This document shows positions 28,665 through 38,146 of a stretch of 64,000 bases of DNA, piece by piece (the first letter of the stretch is position 1; each line of letters opens with the position of its first letter). The stretch covers positions 62,001 to 126,000 of the forward strand of contig URUD01000001.1 in NCBI GenBank assembly GCA_900550935.1, written 5' to 3'. Position numbers and translations under genes: made by a program. The stretch is from an uncultured Roseburia sp. Lineage in GTDB: Bacteria > Bacillota > Clostridia > Lachnospirales > Lachnospiraceae. The notes beneath the pieces were generated by a model. That model was given only the letters and a program-made list of their open reading frames with translations, searched no databases and was not told where the DNA came from.

Positions 28665-29978
28665 ATGAGCAGATTTCCAGATAAATTTATGATTGGTGCG
28701 TCAACAGCAGCACATCAGGTAGAGGGCAACAATATACACAGTGATTATTGGGCTATGGAGCATTTGAAGCATACAAATTTCAATGAACCTTCGTTAAATG
28801 CAGTTGACCACTATAACCGGTATGAGGAGGATATACGCCTTATGGCTGAGGCCGGTCTTAACACATATCGTTTTTCAATAGAGTGGGCGCGTATAGAGCC
28901 GGAAGAGGGTAAATTTGATGAGGCAGAAATAGAGCATTACAGAAAAGTACTCAAATGCTGTAGGGGTAATGGGGTAGAGCCGGTTGTCACCATGATGCAT
29001 TTTACATCACCTGTATGGCTGATACAAAAAGGTGGATGGGAAAGTGAGGCAACTGTAAAATATTTTGCAAGATACTGTGCATACGTAGCAGAAAAGCTTG
29101 GAGACCTCATGTATTACGTCATCACAATCAATGAAGCAAATATGGGACTTCAGGTGGCTGCGATCGCAGAGCGCTATAAGCGTCAGATGATGGCAAAGCG
29201 CAAGGAAGGAAAAAATAAAAAAGATAAGGACATGGAAGGCACCGCTCAGATCGGTATGAATTTTAATAAAATGCTTAAAAACATGTTCTGGCAGAGATTT
29301 GAAAACAAAAAAGTATTCGGGACAAATAAACCACAAAATTTTGTCAGTGCAAGAACCCCAGAGGGAGATATCCTTGTAATGCGTGCACATCAGGCAGCAA
29401 GGGATGCGATGAAGAAGGTTGATCCAAAGCTTTTGATAGGATTATCGCTGTCTCTTCATGACATTCAGGCTGTGGATGGTGGAGAAGAAGTGGCAAAGCA
29501 TGAGTGGGAGGAAGAATTTGTGCATTACCTGCCATACATAAAAGATGATGACTTTTTCGGACTTCAAAACTACACCAGAAGCCTTATCGGAGCAGATGGA
29601 ATTTGTCCGGTTCCTAAGGGAGCTGAGACTACCCAGATGGATTATGAATTTTATCCACAGGCATTGGAACATGTCATCAGAAGAGTACATGATGAGTTTA
29701 CAAATGCTGGAAAAAAAGATATGCCGATCATGGTTACAGAGAATGGCATAGCAACAGAGGATGATACCAGAAGAGTTGCATTTATTGATGAGGCAACAAA
29801 GGGAGTGGCTGCATGCATCGCTGATTATATACCAGTGATAGGGTACTGCCACTGGTCACTAATGGACAATTTTGAGTGGCAGAAGGGCTTTTCAATGAAG
29901 TTTGGTCTTATAGCAGTAGACAGAGCAACCATGAAGCGTATGCCCAAAAAGAGTCTCTATGTTCTTGGGCAATTGTAA
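28665..29978 (+). CDS. Glycoside hydrolase family 1 (beta-glucosidase-like)
   Basis: TIM-barrel retaining glycosidase of 437 residues, cytoplasmic. N-terminal FMIGASTAAHQVEGNN and YRFSIEWARIEP are family marks. The acid/base motif is TINEAN (Glu157), with Ala in place of the usual Pro of NEP; the nucleophile Glu359 is in VTENG, and WSLMDNFEW is intact. A Lys-rich stretch (KRKEGKNKKDKDMEG) with extra helices replaces the usual loop after the acid/base. TGAGG precedes the ATG at 28665; an ATG at 28650 is the alternative. It probably removes a beta-linked glucosyl, galactosyl or similar residue from the imported compound. Confidence 0.9.
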   Translation: MSRFPDKFMIGASTAAHQVEGNNIHSDYWAMEHLKHTNFNEPSLNAVDHYNRYEEDIRLMAEAGLNTYRFSIEWARIEPEEGKFDEAEIEHYRKVLKCCRGNGVEPVVTMMHFTSPVWLIQKGGWESEATVKYFARYCAYVAEKLGDLMYYVITINEANMGLQVAAIAERYKRQMMAKRKEGKNKKDKDMEGTAQIGMNFNKMLKNMFWQRFENKKVFGTNKPQNFVSARTPEGDILVMRAHQAARDAMKKVDPKLLIGLSLSLHDIQAVDGGEEVAKHEWEEEFVHYLPYIKDDDFFGLQNYTRSLIGADGICPVPKGAETTQMDYEFYPQALEHVIRRVHDEFTNAGKKDMPIMVTENGIATEDDTRRVAFIDEATKGVAACIADYIPVIGYCHWSLMDNFEWQKGFSMKFGLIAVDRATMKRMPKKSLYVLGQL

Positions 29979-29993
29979 TTTTGGAGGAAATAC

Positions 29994-31814
29994 ATGAAAT
30001 ATTATTGTAATCCAGTAAATATAAATTACAGATATCAGTTCAATGCGGATCAGAGAAAAAACAGAATTTCCATTTGCCGGGAGGCTGCAGATCCGTCAAT
30101 GATAACCTTTAAAGGCAGATATTATATATTTGCATCGATGACGCTTGGTGTATGGGTTTCTGATGATCTGGTAAATTGGGAAAATCACAGATTGCCATCT
30201 AAACTACCATTGTATGATTATGCACCAGATGTGCGTGTGATGGGAGAGTACGTATATTTTTGTGCCTCAAAAAAAGGAGAAAAGTGTGACAGATACCGCA
30301 CAAAGGATATATTAAATGGACCATATGAGAAAATAGAAGGTACATTTGATTTTTGGGATCCTAATATGTTTGTGGATGATGATGGAAGAGTTTATTTCTA
30401 TTGGGGATGCTCCAATGAGACTCCTATCTGGGGAGTGGAGCTTGACCCTCAGAAAATGAAACCCAAGGGAGAGAAAAAAGAGCTTATATATGCTAATCCT
30501 GAAAAGTATGGATATGAGAGAGTCGGTGATGATAATAGCAAGCTCCCACGCTCAGAGGAAGAGGTAGAAGCTTACTTTGAAAATTTTATAAAGTCACAAG
30601 GCACTCCTATAGAGCAGATCCCGGCCATGTATATTCCTATGATTAAAGGGATGTTTACAAATAAGCCATATGTTGAGGGCGCATGGATGGATAAGCATGA
30701 TGGCAGATATTATTTGCAGTATGCTTTTGCTGGTACACAGTATAATACATATGGAGATGGGGTATATATTTCAGACAGCCCGCTTGGTCCATTTGTACCG
30801 GCAAAAAATAATCCATACTCATATCACCCGGGAGGATTTATGCCAGGAGCTGGTCATGGTTCAACTATGGAGGATTATAAGGGAAATCTGTGGCATGCAG
30901 CTACGATGCGAATCAGCGTAAACCATGATTTTGAGAGAAGAGTCGGCATTTGGAAGGCTGCATATGATGAGGAAGGTGAGCTGTGCTGTAATCAGAGATA
31001 TGGAGATTGGCCGATTGGCGTGTCTGATGAAAAAGAACAGGATATATGGGCAAATCCAGACTGGATGCTCTTATCATATAATAAGAAAATGACAGCATCA
31101 TCATGTACAGAGGGGCATGTACCACAGCTTGCAGCTAATGAAAACGTGCAAAACTGGTGGCAGGCTTTGTCATCTGATCGACAAGAGTGGCTTATGATGG
31201 ATTTGGGAAAAGCTATGGATGTGCATGCCATTCAGATTAATTTTGCAGATGACGACATACGAATCCCTGTTCCAGGACAGATTAGGGGGACAACGCAGGC
31301 GAGATATATAGAGGAAGCGGATATTGTTATCCAGTACCTTTTAGAGGGGTCTGTGGATGGAGAACATTTCTTTGTGTTAGAAGACAAGACGAAAGCTGAC
31401 ACGGATTTGAGCCATGATTTCTTGATGTATGAGAACGGCATAGAGGTTCGCTATCTAAAACTGTCAAACATGAAAGTGCCTTACGAGCAAAGACCGTGTA
31501 TCAGTGGACTCAGAGTGTTTGGTAAAGGTAAAGGTGACTTGCCGGAACAGGCCTCATACGAAGCTGAAAGAATTTCTGGAATAGACATGGAGGTTGTAAT
31601 TAATTTACAGGAGAAAGAAGCTGCAGATGATACTACAGGATATAATATCCTCTGGGGACTTGAACCGGATAAGCTGTATCACAGCTATCTGACATATGAT
31701 ACAAAAAAGAGAATAGGAGCTCTTGTTGAGGGAAAATCCTATTATGTGAGGGTGGACTCATTTAACGAAAATGGAATTACTGAAGGTCAGATTCAGTTTG
31801 TAGAAAGTTTGTAA
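29994..31814 (+). CDS. Glycoside hydrolase family 43-like protein with discoidin domain
   Basis: 606 residues, no signal peptide. The first 340 residues form a five-bladed propeller with the three GH43 catalytic acids visible: Asp33 (ADPSM, base), Asp122 (WDPNMF) and Glu228 (VEGAWM, acid). Residues about 345-505 look like an F5/8 type C (discoidin) carbohydrate-binding domain (WLMMDLGKAMDVHAIQINF ... RYLKLSNMK), and the final 90 residues resemble fibronectin type III. Activity in the family ranges over alpha-L-arabinofuranosidase, beta-xylosidase and galactosidase; I cannot choose. It is 15 bases downstream of the GH1 gene. Confidence 0.85.
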   Translation: MKYYCNPVNINYRYQFNADQRKNRISICREAADPSMITFKGRYYIFASMTLGVWVSDDLVNWENHRLPSKLPLYDYAPDVRVMGEYVYFCASKKGEKCDRYRTKDILNGPYEKIEGTFDFWDPNMFVDDDGRVYFYWGCSNETPIWGVELDPQKMKPKGEKKELIYANPEKYGYERVGDDNSKLPRSEEEVEAYFENFIKSQGTPIEQIPAMYIPMIKGMFTNKPYVEGAWMDKHDGRYYLQYAFAGTQYNTYGDGVYISDSPLGPFVPAKNNPYSYHPGGFMPGAGHGSTMEDYKGNLWHAATMRISVNHDFERRVGIWKAAYDEEGELCCNQRYGDWPIGVSDEKEQDIWANPDWMLLSYNKKMTASSCTEGHVPQLAANENVQNWWQALSSDRQEWLMMDLGKAMDVHAIQINFADDDIRIPVPGQIRGTTQARYIEEADIVIQYLLEGSVDGEHFFVLEDKTKADTDLSHDFLMYENGIEVRYLKLSNMKVPYEQRPCISGLRVFGKGKGDLPEQASYEAERISGIDMEVVINLQEKEAADDTTGYNILWGLEPDKLYHSYLTYDTKKRIGALVEGKSYYVRVDSFNENGITEGQIQFVESL

Positions 31815-31840
31815 GATTAAGAAAGACAGGGAGAAAATTC

Positions 31841-32698
31841 ATGGCGATCAAAGCAGTACAACAGATTATGCTGGGAACAGTGACAGGCAGTGAAGCAAAG
31901 GCAAGAGAAACATTACAGGCAATGGTAAATGCCGGGTACAATGGAATCGAATTAAACAGTTTTATGGTTAATCCTACCCCATTTATGGTGCGGATGCTCA
32001 CAAAGGCTGCGGGCATGCCTACAGGAAAAGGAGGTAATCTTGACTGGGCAAAGCTGGTGAAAGAGGCAGGACTTTCTGTTGTCAGTCTGCATAAGGACTT
32101 AGGTGGTATAGAAAGAGAGCTTGCCGAAACAGTGCGGGAAGCAGAGAAATACAATACCACAAATGTTGTTATCACAGGAATGTACCGCTTTGATTACCGC
32201 AATAAAACGCAGGTTACAGACTTGTGTAAAAGGCTCAATGAAGCCGGAAAAAAACTGAAAACAGAGGGTATCAGTCTCTTATATCACAATCATAATTATG
32301 AATTTCAGAAGGTGGATGGCAGACAGAATGCGTATGAATATATCATCGCAAATACAGACCCGGAGTATGTAGGGTTTGAGTTTGATTCCTACTGGCCGAC
32401 AGAGGCTGGTGTGTGTGCGCTGGACGTTATGAAAATGCTGGGCAGCAGAATGAAGCTGTACCATATTAATGACAGGGGTACAAAACTTATAAAGCCGATG
32501 ATGACACCGATTCTTAAGTCAGACAGCTGTGAACTTGGATATGGCAACATGAACCTTGAAGCCTTATGTGGGCAAGCATTGTCATTTGGCGTGGAAGCGA
32601 TAGTGTTGGAAAGTCACAAAAACTGGATAGATAAGTCGCCAATAAAATCATTTGAGGCATCTGCCAAATTTCTGAATGAACACGTTGGAACAGTTTAA
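31841..32698 (+). CDS. Sugar phosphate isomerase/epimerase (TIM barrel)
   Basis: 285-residue xylose-isomerase-like TIM barrel (AP endonuclease 2 superfamily). Marks: GYNGIELNSF, LSVVSLHKDLG, LLYHNHNYEFQ with metal-ligand His/Glu, GFEFDSYW and KLYHINDRG. Related proteins interconvert or epimerise ketoses, or act on oxidised sugars such as 3-keto-glycosides; the actual reaction is unknown. The stop is followed by the GH78 start 19 bases later. Placing an isomerase with glycosidases suggests processing of a modified sugar rather than plain glucose. Confidence 0.85.
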   Translation: MAIKAVQQIMLGTVTGSEAKARETLQAMVNAGYNGIELNSFMVNPTPFMVRMLTKAAGMPTGKGGNLDWAKLVKEAGLSVVSLHKDLGGIERELAETVREAEKYNTTNVVITGMYRFDYRNKTQVTDLCKRLNEAGKKLKTEGISLLYHNHNYEFQKVDGRQNAYEYIIANTDPEYVGFEFDSYWPTEAGVCALDVMKMLGSRMKLYHINDRGTKLIKPMMTPILKSDSCELGYGNMNLEALCGQALSFGVEAIVLESHKNWIDKSPIKSFEASAKFLNEHVGTV

Positions 32699-32717
32699 AT
32701 ATACCAGAGGAAAAATT

Positions 32718-35261
32718 ATGCGAGCAATTAATTTAAAAACAGAACATATGACAAATCCAGTAGGAATAGATATCAGAGAACCATATCTGTCATGGAACTG
32801 TGCAGCCGGCAAGAGACAGACCGCATATGAGATCGTGGCTATGGATGAAAATGGTGTGGTTTGGGACAGCAGCCGGGTAGAGTCCGATTGCATGCATGCA
32901 AGTTGTCTTTTGGAGCTAAAAAGCAGACAGCGTATATTCTGGAAGATACGTCTATGGGACGAAAAGGATGAAGCTGGTGAGTGGAGCGAGGAAGCTTTTT
33001 TTGAAATGGGTCTGTTAGATAAGTCGGACTGGAAAGCAAAATGGATAAATCCAGAGCTTGAATGTGAACCGGAAGCGCACAAACCAGCAAGTTATTTAAG
33101 AACAACCTTTCAATGTGAGGCGGAAAGTCTGAACAAAAATGCAAGATTGTATGTAACTGCCCATGGTTTATATGAAATCTGGATGAATGGAAAAAGAGTT
33201 GGCGATTTTGTGCTTGCACCGGGCAGCTATAATTATGATAAGAGGCTTGCATATCAGACCTATGATGTGTCAGGGCTTTTATGTGAGGGCAGAAATGAAG
33301 TGGAAGTGATCCTTGGTGATGGCTGGTACAGAAGTGTCTCAGGAGTAGATGGAGACAGGAATATTTACGGCACAGATATTGCTCTGCTGTTTCAGCTTGA
33401 GATAGATGGAGTGGCAGTCTGTGTTTCTGATGAGAACTGGGAGGCATCACAAAATGGCTCTATACGTGAAAACGACATGCAGCAGGGAGAGGTTGTTGAT
33501 GTAAGACTGGCTGTGGTGTCAGGGTACCATGCGGTAAAGGTGGAAGATTTTTCCTTTGATCAGCTGATATGTTCTGATTGTGTTCCGGTATGTGAAATGG
33601 AGCATTTTAAGGGGAAGATTATAACGACACCAAACGGGGAGACGGTGATAGATTATGGACAGAATCTTGCAGGATATGTAGAGTTTACACTTCATGCACA
33701 TGAGGGAGATACGATTGTCCTGACACATGGAGAGACTTTAGATGAAAATGGAAATTTTACGCAGAAAAATTTTCAGGACAGAAAACGACATAAAGAAGGC
33801 GGCACGAAGCAGCAGATTGTATATACATGTGCAGAGGGAGAAAATCACTATAAGACAAAGTTCTCTATATGGGGTTTCCGATATGCGAAGGTCGATACCG
33901 GGATTGATCTCTCGGATGCATCATTTACTGCAATTGCAGTATATTCAAAGATGGATACACTGATAACTTTTACGTGTGGAAATGAAGATATTAACAGATT
34001 AGTGCAAAACAGTATCTGGAGTCAGAAATCGAACTTTTGTGATGTCCCTACCGACTGTCCCACGAGAGAGCGTGCTGCCTGGACAGGGGATATGGGAGTA
34101 TTTGCCCATACAGGACTGTATCTTATGGATGCTTACCCGGTAATGCGGAAATGGCTCGCAGAGTGCAGAGTATCCCAGTTTGATGATGGAAAAATTGCAA
34201 ATATTGCACCAAAGAATAACAATCCGTCTTTTTTCTCGGGACTTCTTGCCGGTTCCGTAGGCTGGGGGGATGCATGCATCATTGTTCCATATGAGATGTA
34301 CAGTCGGTATGGTGATACAAGGATTTTATCCGAAAATTATGAGATGATGAAGAAGTGGTATGCATTTCTTGAAGAGCGTGCAAAAAAGCTGCCTGTGAAT
34401 CCTGTAAAGAGGTTTAAGAGAAATCCATACCGCAGATATACGATAGAAACAGGAATCGACTATGGTGAATGGTGCGAGCCTGATGTGGAAAGTACTTCCG
34501 CTATGCGCACACCACAGGGCAAGGTTGCCACAGCATTTTTTGCATATTCAGGACGGATGTTGGCAGAGATCGCAGTTATTCTCGGAAAAGAAGATGACGC
34601 CGCTTATTACAGTAAAACAGCGGAGATGGCAAAGAAGGCATGGCGTTTTATAGCAACGGAGGATGGAAAGATATCCTCAGACAGACAGGCTGACTACGTG
34701 AGGGCACTTGCGTTTGGACTTTTGGAGAAAGAGGAAGCAAAAAAAGCAGCGGCCGATCTGGATGAACTGGTAAAGAAATGTGGCTATCATTTAAATACCG
34801 GATTTTTATCTACCCAGAATCTGACAAGAGTACTGTGTGATTACGGATATGAGGATACTGCATATAAGCTGTTGCTGCAGGATACAAGACCGGGCTGGCT
34901 TTATGAGGTGAAAAAAGGAGCTACAACGATCTGGGAAACATGGGATGGTATTAATGAAAAGGGCGAGGTAAAGGCTTCATTAAACCATTATTCTTATGGC
35001 GCAATATGTGGATGGATCCTGGATGGCGTATGCGGAATACAGATTTCAGATGGAAAAATCAGAATCTGTCCGCATCCTGATAAATCCCTGGGCTATGCGA
35101 AGGCTTTATATCAGTCGCCATATGGCAGAATTGTAAGTGGATGGAAATATGATGGTAATAAGGTTACATATGAGTTTGAAATTCCATCAAACACACATGC
35201 AGAGGTAATTTTACCGGATGGAAGAAGAAAAGTTCTGGATTCGGGAAGATATTCATTGTAA
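32718..35261 (+). CDS. Alpha-L-rhamnosidase, family GH78
   Basis: 847-residue inverting glycosidase that releases terminal L-rhamnose. N-terminal beta domains (LKTEHMTNPVGID; LYVTAHGLYEIWMNGKRVGD) precede an (alpha/alpha)6 barrel with VPTDCPTRERAAWTGDMG, the GH78 active-site segment with its acidic residues, and TTIWETWDGI near the second catalytic carboxylate, then a C-terminal beta domain. AGAGG ends 7 bases before the ATG at 32718; the in-frame ATG at 32676 overlaps the isomerase gene and is less likely. No signal peptide. It ties this operon to rhaBAD next door. Confidence 0.95.
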   Translation: MRAINLKTEHMTNPVGIDIREPYLSWNCAAGKRQTAYEIVAMDENGVVWDSSRVESDCMHASCLLELKSRQRIFWKIRLWDEKDEAGEWSEEAFFEMGLLDKSDWKAKWINPELECEPEAHKPASYLRTTFQCEAESLNKNARLYVTAHGLYEIWMNGKRVGDFVLAPGSYNYDKRLAYQTYDVSGLLCEGRNEVEVILGDGWYRSVSGVDGDRNIYGTDIALLFQLEIDGVAVCVSDENWEASQNGSIRENDMQQGEVVDVRLAVVSGYHAVKVEDFSFDQLICSDCVPVCEMEHFKGKIITTPNGETVIDYGQNLAGYVEFTLHAHEGDTIVLTHGETLDENGNFTQKNFQDRKRHKEGGTKQQIVYTCAEGENHYKTKFSIWGFRYAKVDTGIDLSDASFTAIAVYSKMDTLITFTCGNEDINRLVQNSIWSQKSNFCDVPTDCPTRERAAWTGDMGVFAHTGLYLMDAYPVMRKWLAECRVSQFDDGKIANIAPKNNNPSFFSGLLAGSVGWGDACIIVPYEMYSRYGDTRILSENYEMMKKWYAFLEERAKKLPVNPVKRFKRNPYRRYTIETGIDYGEWCEPDVESTSAMRTPQGKVATAFFAYSGRMLAEIAVILGKEDDAAYYSKTAEMAKKAWRFIATEDGKISSDRQADYVRALAFGLLEKEEAKKAAADLDELVKKCGYHLNTGFLSTQNLTRVLCDYGYEDTAYKLLLQDTRPGWLYEVKKGATTIWETWDGINEKGEVKASLNHYSYGAICGWILDGVCGIQISDGKIRICPHPDKSLGYAKALYQSPYGRIVSGWKYDGNKVTYEFEIPSNTHAEVILPDGRRKVLDSGRYSL

Positions 35262-35282
35262 ATGATAAAATAACGGAATGGG

Positions 35283-35322
35283 AAACTTGGTATCAGATAT
35301 TTCTGGTGCCAAGTTTTGCTTT
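35283..35322 (+). terminator. Terminator after the rhamnoside operon
   Basis: AAACTTGGTATCAGA (35283-35297) pairs with TCTGGTGCCAAGTTT (35302-35316), with two G-T pairs, over a 4-base loop, and TGCTTT follows. It lies between the GH78 gene and the response regulator. Confidence 0.75.
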
Positions 35323-35334
35323 ACAGGAGAGAAT

Positions 35335-36006
35335 ATGGTGACGGTATTGATTATTGAAGATGATAGTAGTGTAAGATTGGTGACAAAACTGCATTTAAGA
35401 AACGAATATCAGGTAGTAGAAGCATCGAATGGAATGGAAGCAATGGAGCTGTTGGAACATCAGTCAGTAGATTTGATCATTGCAGATGTTATGATGCCAA
35501 AGATGAATGGATATGAATTTGTGGAGCAGTTTCGGGTGATGGATAAGATCACACCGGTTCTTTTTTTAACAGCAAAAAAAGAATGGCAGGACAAAAAAAC
35601 AGGATTTTCCATTGGAATTGATGATTATATGACGAAGCCGGTTAACTATGAGGAATTACAGTGGCGGATAAGAGCATTGCTTCGGAGGACAAAGATAAGC
35701 AATGAGAAACAGATTATCATTGGAGATGTGGTGATCAGTGAGGATTTCAACATGGTAGTAAGAGGGGAAGAGAAGATAACATTGCCGAAAAAGGAATTTG
35801 AATTACTTTTTAAATTGCTTTCATACCCAAATAAAATTTTTACGGTATCTCAGATTTTAGATGATATCTGGGGATATGATTCAAATTCAGATGAGACAAC
35901 TATAAGAACACATATCAATCGTTTGAGAAAGAAATTTGCAGATTGGAAAGAATTTGAAATCGTTACGATTCGTGGATTGGGATACAGAGGAGAACTGAAT
36001 GAGTAA
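35335..36006 (+). CDS. OmpR/PhoB-family response regulator
   Basis: 223 residues: receiver domain with acidic pocket EDD, phosphoacceptor Asp in LIIADVMMPK, Thr in FLTAKK and Lys in TKPVNY, then a winged-helix DNA-binding domain (LPKKEFELLFKLLSYPNKIF; DETTIRTHINRLRKKF). AGGAGA 7 bases before the ATG at 35335 sets the start; a longer frame from 35278 runs through the terminator hairpin. It overlaps the kinase gene by 8 bases. Target genes are unknown. Confidence 0.93.
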   Translation: MVTVLIIEDDSSVRLVTKLHLRNEYQVVEASNGMEAMELLEHQSVDLIIADVMMPKMNGYEFVEQFRVMDKITPVLFLTAKKEWQDKKTGFSIGIDDYMTKPVNYEELQWRIRALLRRTKISNEKQIIIGDVVISEDFNMVVRGEEKITLPKKEFELLFKLLSYPNKIFTVSQILDDIWGYDSNSDETTIRTHINRLRKKFADWKEFEIVTIRGLGYRGELNE

Positions 36007-37030
36007 TGGAGCAAAAAGAAAGAAAAAAATAGGAACCATTCGCTGGGCAATCGTATTAGCGTTTATTGTCACTTTTTTTTCCGTTGTGTCATATTTGCTT
36101 ACAATGGCGGTCAGGTATTATTATTACGGTCATGCAATTGACAATGTGTTTATCTCGAGTGTGGCAATTTATCAGATTATGGGATCTTTATGTGGAGTAG
36201 TAATTGCGATAATTTCAATAATGTTGTACCACAGAATGGAAAAACTTTTAAATGGAATGGAGGATGTGGCAAACGGAAAATTAGATGTGGAGATTTCACT
36301 GAAAAATTCTGGTGAATATAAAGTCATATATGAGAATTTTAACCAGATGGTAAAAGAACTAAAAAATGCAGATGAGCAGCAGAAACAATTTATGAAAGAT
36401 TTTTCACATGAATTTAAGACACCGATCCACTCAATAAAGGGAATGGCGGAATATCTGCTGAATAATGAAATCCCAAGAGAAGAGGAAAAAGAATATCTGA
36501 ATGTCATGGCAGGGGAAGCCGGGAGACTGGCGCAGTTATCACAAAATACGCTGCTGTTATCAAAACTGGATCATATGGAAGTGCTTCGGAAAAAAGAAGA
36601 GTTTCGGCTTGATTCTCAAATTCGTGACTGCGCGATACTTCTACTGCCATCTTTTGAAGAAAAAAATATTCAGCTTGAAGCCAGACTGCCAGAAATGAAA
36701 TTCTATGGCAATGAGGAATTAATGAAGGAGGTCTGGGTAAATCTTTTGGATAATGCCAGAAAATATTCATCAGAAGAAACTTGCGTCTTTATAGAAGGAA
36801 AGGTTACGGCGGATGAACTTCGGATTATTGTGAAGGATGAGGGCCAGGGGATGGATGAACAGACAAAGCTGCATTTGTTCGAACGTTATTATCAGGGGGA
36901 TGCGTCCCACGAAACCAGTGGATTTGGTATGGGACTGCCTATCGTCAAGCGCATTGTGGAACTTAGCGGGGGAAATATACGGGTGGAAAGTATATTGGGA
37001 AAGGGAACCTCTGTTACTATTATTTTTTAA
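35999..37030 (+). CDS. Sensor histidine kinase
   Basis: 343-residue membrane kinase with two helices (about 13-38 and 52-75) enclosing a very short external loop, then HAMP (about 76-128), phosphoacceptor His in DFSHEFKTPIHSIKG, and an ATPase domain with N box NLLDNARKY, G1 DEGQGMDE and G2 GFGMGLPIV. The short loop suggests intramembrane or partner-dependent sensing. It is translationally coupled to the regulator upstream. A truncated epimerase gene follows. Confidence 0.93.
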   Translation: MSNGAKRKKKIGTIRWAIVLAFIVTFFSVVSYLLTMAVRYYYYGHAIDNVFISSVAIYQIMGSLCGVVIAIISIMLYHRMEKLLNGMEDVANGKLDVEISLKNSGEYKVIYENFNQMVKELKNADEQQKQFMKDFSHEFKTPIHSIKGMAEYLLNNEIPREEEKEYLNVMAGEAGRLAQLSQNTLLLSKLDHMEVLRKKEEFRLDSQIRDCAILLLPSFEEKNIQLEARLPEMKFYGNEELMKEVWVNLLDNARKYSSEETCVFIEGKVTADELRIIVKDEGQGMDEQTKLHLFERYYQGDASHETSGFGMGLPIVKRIVELSGGNIRVESILGKGTSVTIIF

Positions 37031-37111
37031 AATAATTTAAAAAAGTTTATGTTGCGTTTATCTTCCTTTGTTAAGGTATGCAGAGAACAGGAAAGAAGGA
37101 GGATCATCAGG

Positions 37112-38124
37112 ATGGAGGATGGCAGAGTCTATTTATTGACAGGTGTGGCTGGGTTTCTTGGAAATAATATTGCCAAGCAGTTAGTTGAAAAAGGGTGCCG
37201 AGTGCGGGGACTTGTACTGAAAGGGGATAAGGCTGTAAGGCACATTCCAAAAGGAGTAGAAATCGTATATGGTGACTTGACAGATAAGACCTCTTTGGAA
37301 AAATTTTTTGATGTGGAAAAGGAACAGGTTGTCTGTATTCACTGCGCAAGTATTGTGTATTTAAAGGAAGAACCAAGTAAATTAGTGTATCGGGTTAATG
37401 TTGAGGGAACGCAAAATATTATTGATTTCTGCTTGAAAAAAACGTGGAAAAACTTGTATATGTCAGTTCGACAGGAACGGTGGCAGAGCTTCCGCACGGG
37501 CAGCTTATGAGAGAGCCGGAAAAATTTGATTTGGATAAAATAGTTGGATATTACGGAAAAACAAAAGCCATGGCAACACAGTTAGTATTTGATGCAGTAA
37601 AAGAAAAAGGATTAAAGGCATGCATAGTATACCCTACAGGTATATGTGGACCGAATGATTATGCCGGTGGACCGGTATCGACTTTTATTGAACAGTATTG
37701 TAATGGGGGAAATAAGGTTGGATTTCCGGGTTCGTTCAATTCAGTAGATGTAAGGGATTTAGCAGCAGGAACAATAGCTGCGGTAGATAGGGGGAAAATT
37801 GGAGAAGGCTATATATTGGGCAATGATGTTGTCTGGATGAAAGATATGTTTGCTCATATCAGTCATGCAAGTGGTGTGAAAATGGCGAAAATAATTCTTC
37901 CAATGCCATTGACAAGGATCATTGTAAAAGTAAGTGAGACAATTGGAAAACTGACAAACAAGGATCCATTGATAACTGAATTAATGCTATACAACTTAGT
38001 GCGAAATAATGCATATGACAGCAGCAAAGCAAAGAGAGAACTGGGTTACCGGACAAGACCATTTGCTGAGACAATTTATGATGAAGTAGAATGGTTAAAA
38101 GAAGAACACAGGGTGCCAGCATAA
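37112..38124 (+). pseudogene. NAD-dependent epimerase/dehydratase, frameshifted
   Basis: Extended short-chain dehydrogenase-like protein split across two frames. The first frame (from ATG 37112, with AAGGAGG 9 bases upstream) has the Rossmann motif VAGFLGNNIAKQLV; the second carries VYVSSTGTV, the active-site YYGKTKAMA (Tyr and Lys) and the C-terminal half to 38124. The break falls at a run of seven A (37436-37442): adding one A restores LKKNVEKLVYVSS, a normal family segment. It may be a sequencing error, a real mutation, or a slip site. The whole would be about 338 residues. Confidence 0.85.
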
Positions 38125-38146
38125 ATAGCAGTGAAAGGAAGGATGA

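Noticed and set aside
37444..38124. Separate epimerase gene starting at GTG 37444
   Set aside because: No ribosome-binding site, and the protein would lack the NAD-binding Rossmann motif that the preceding frame supplies.
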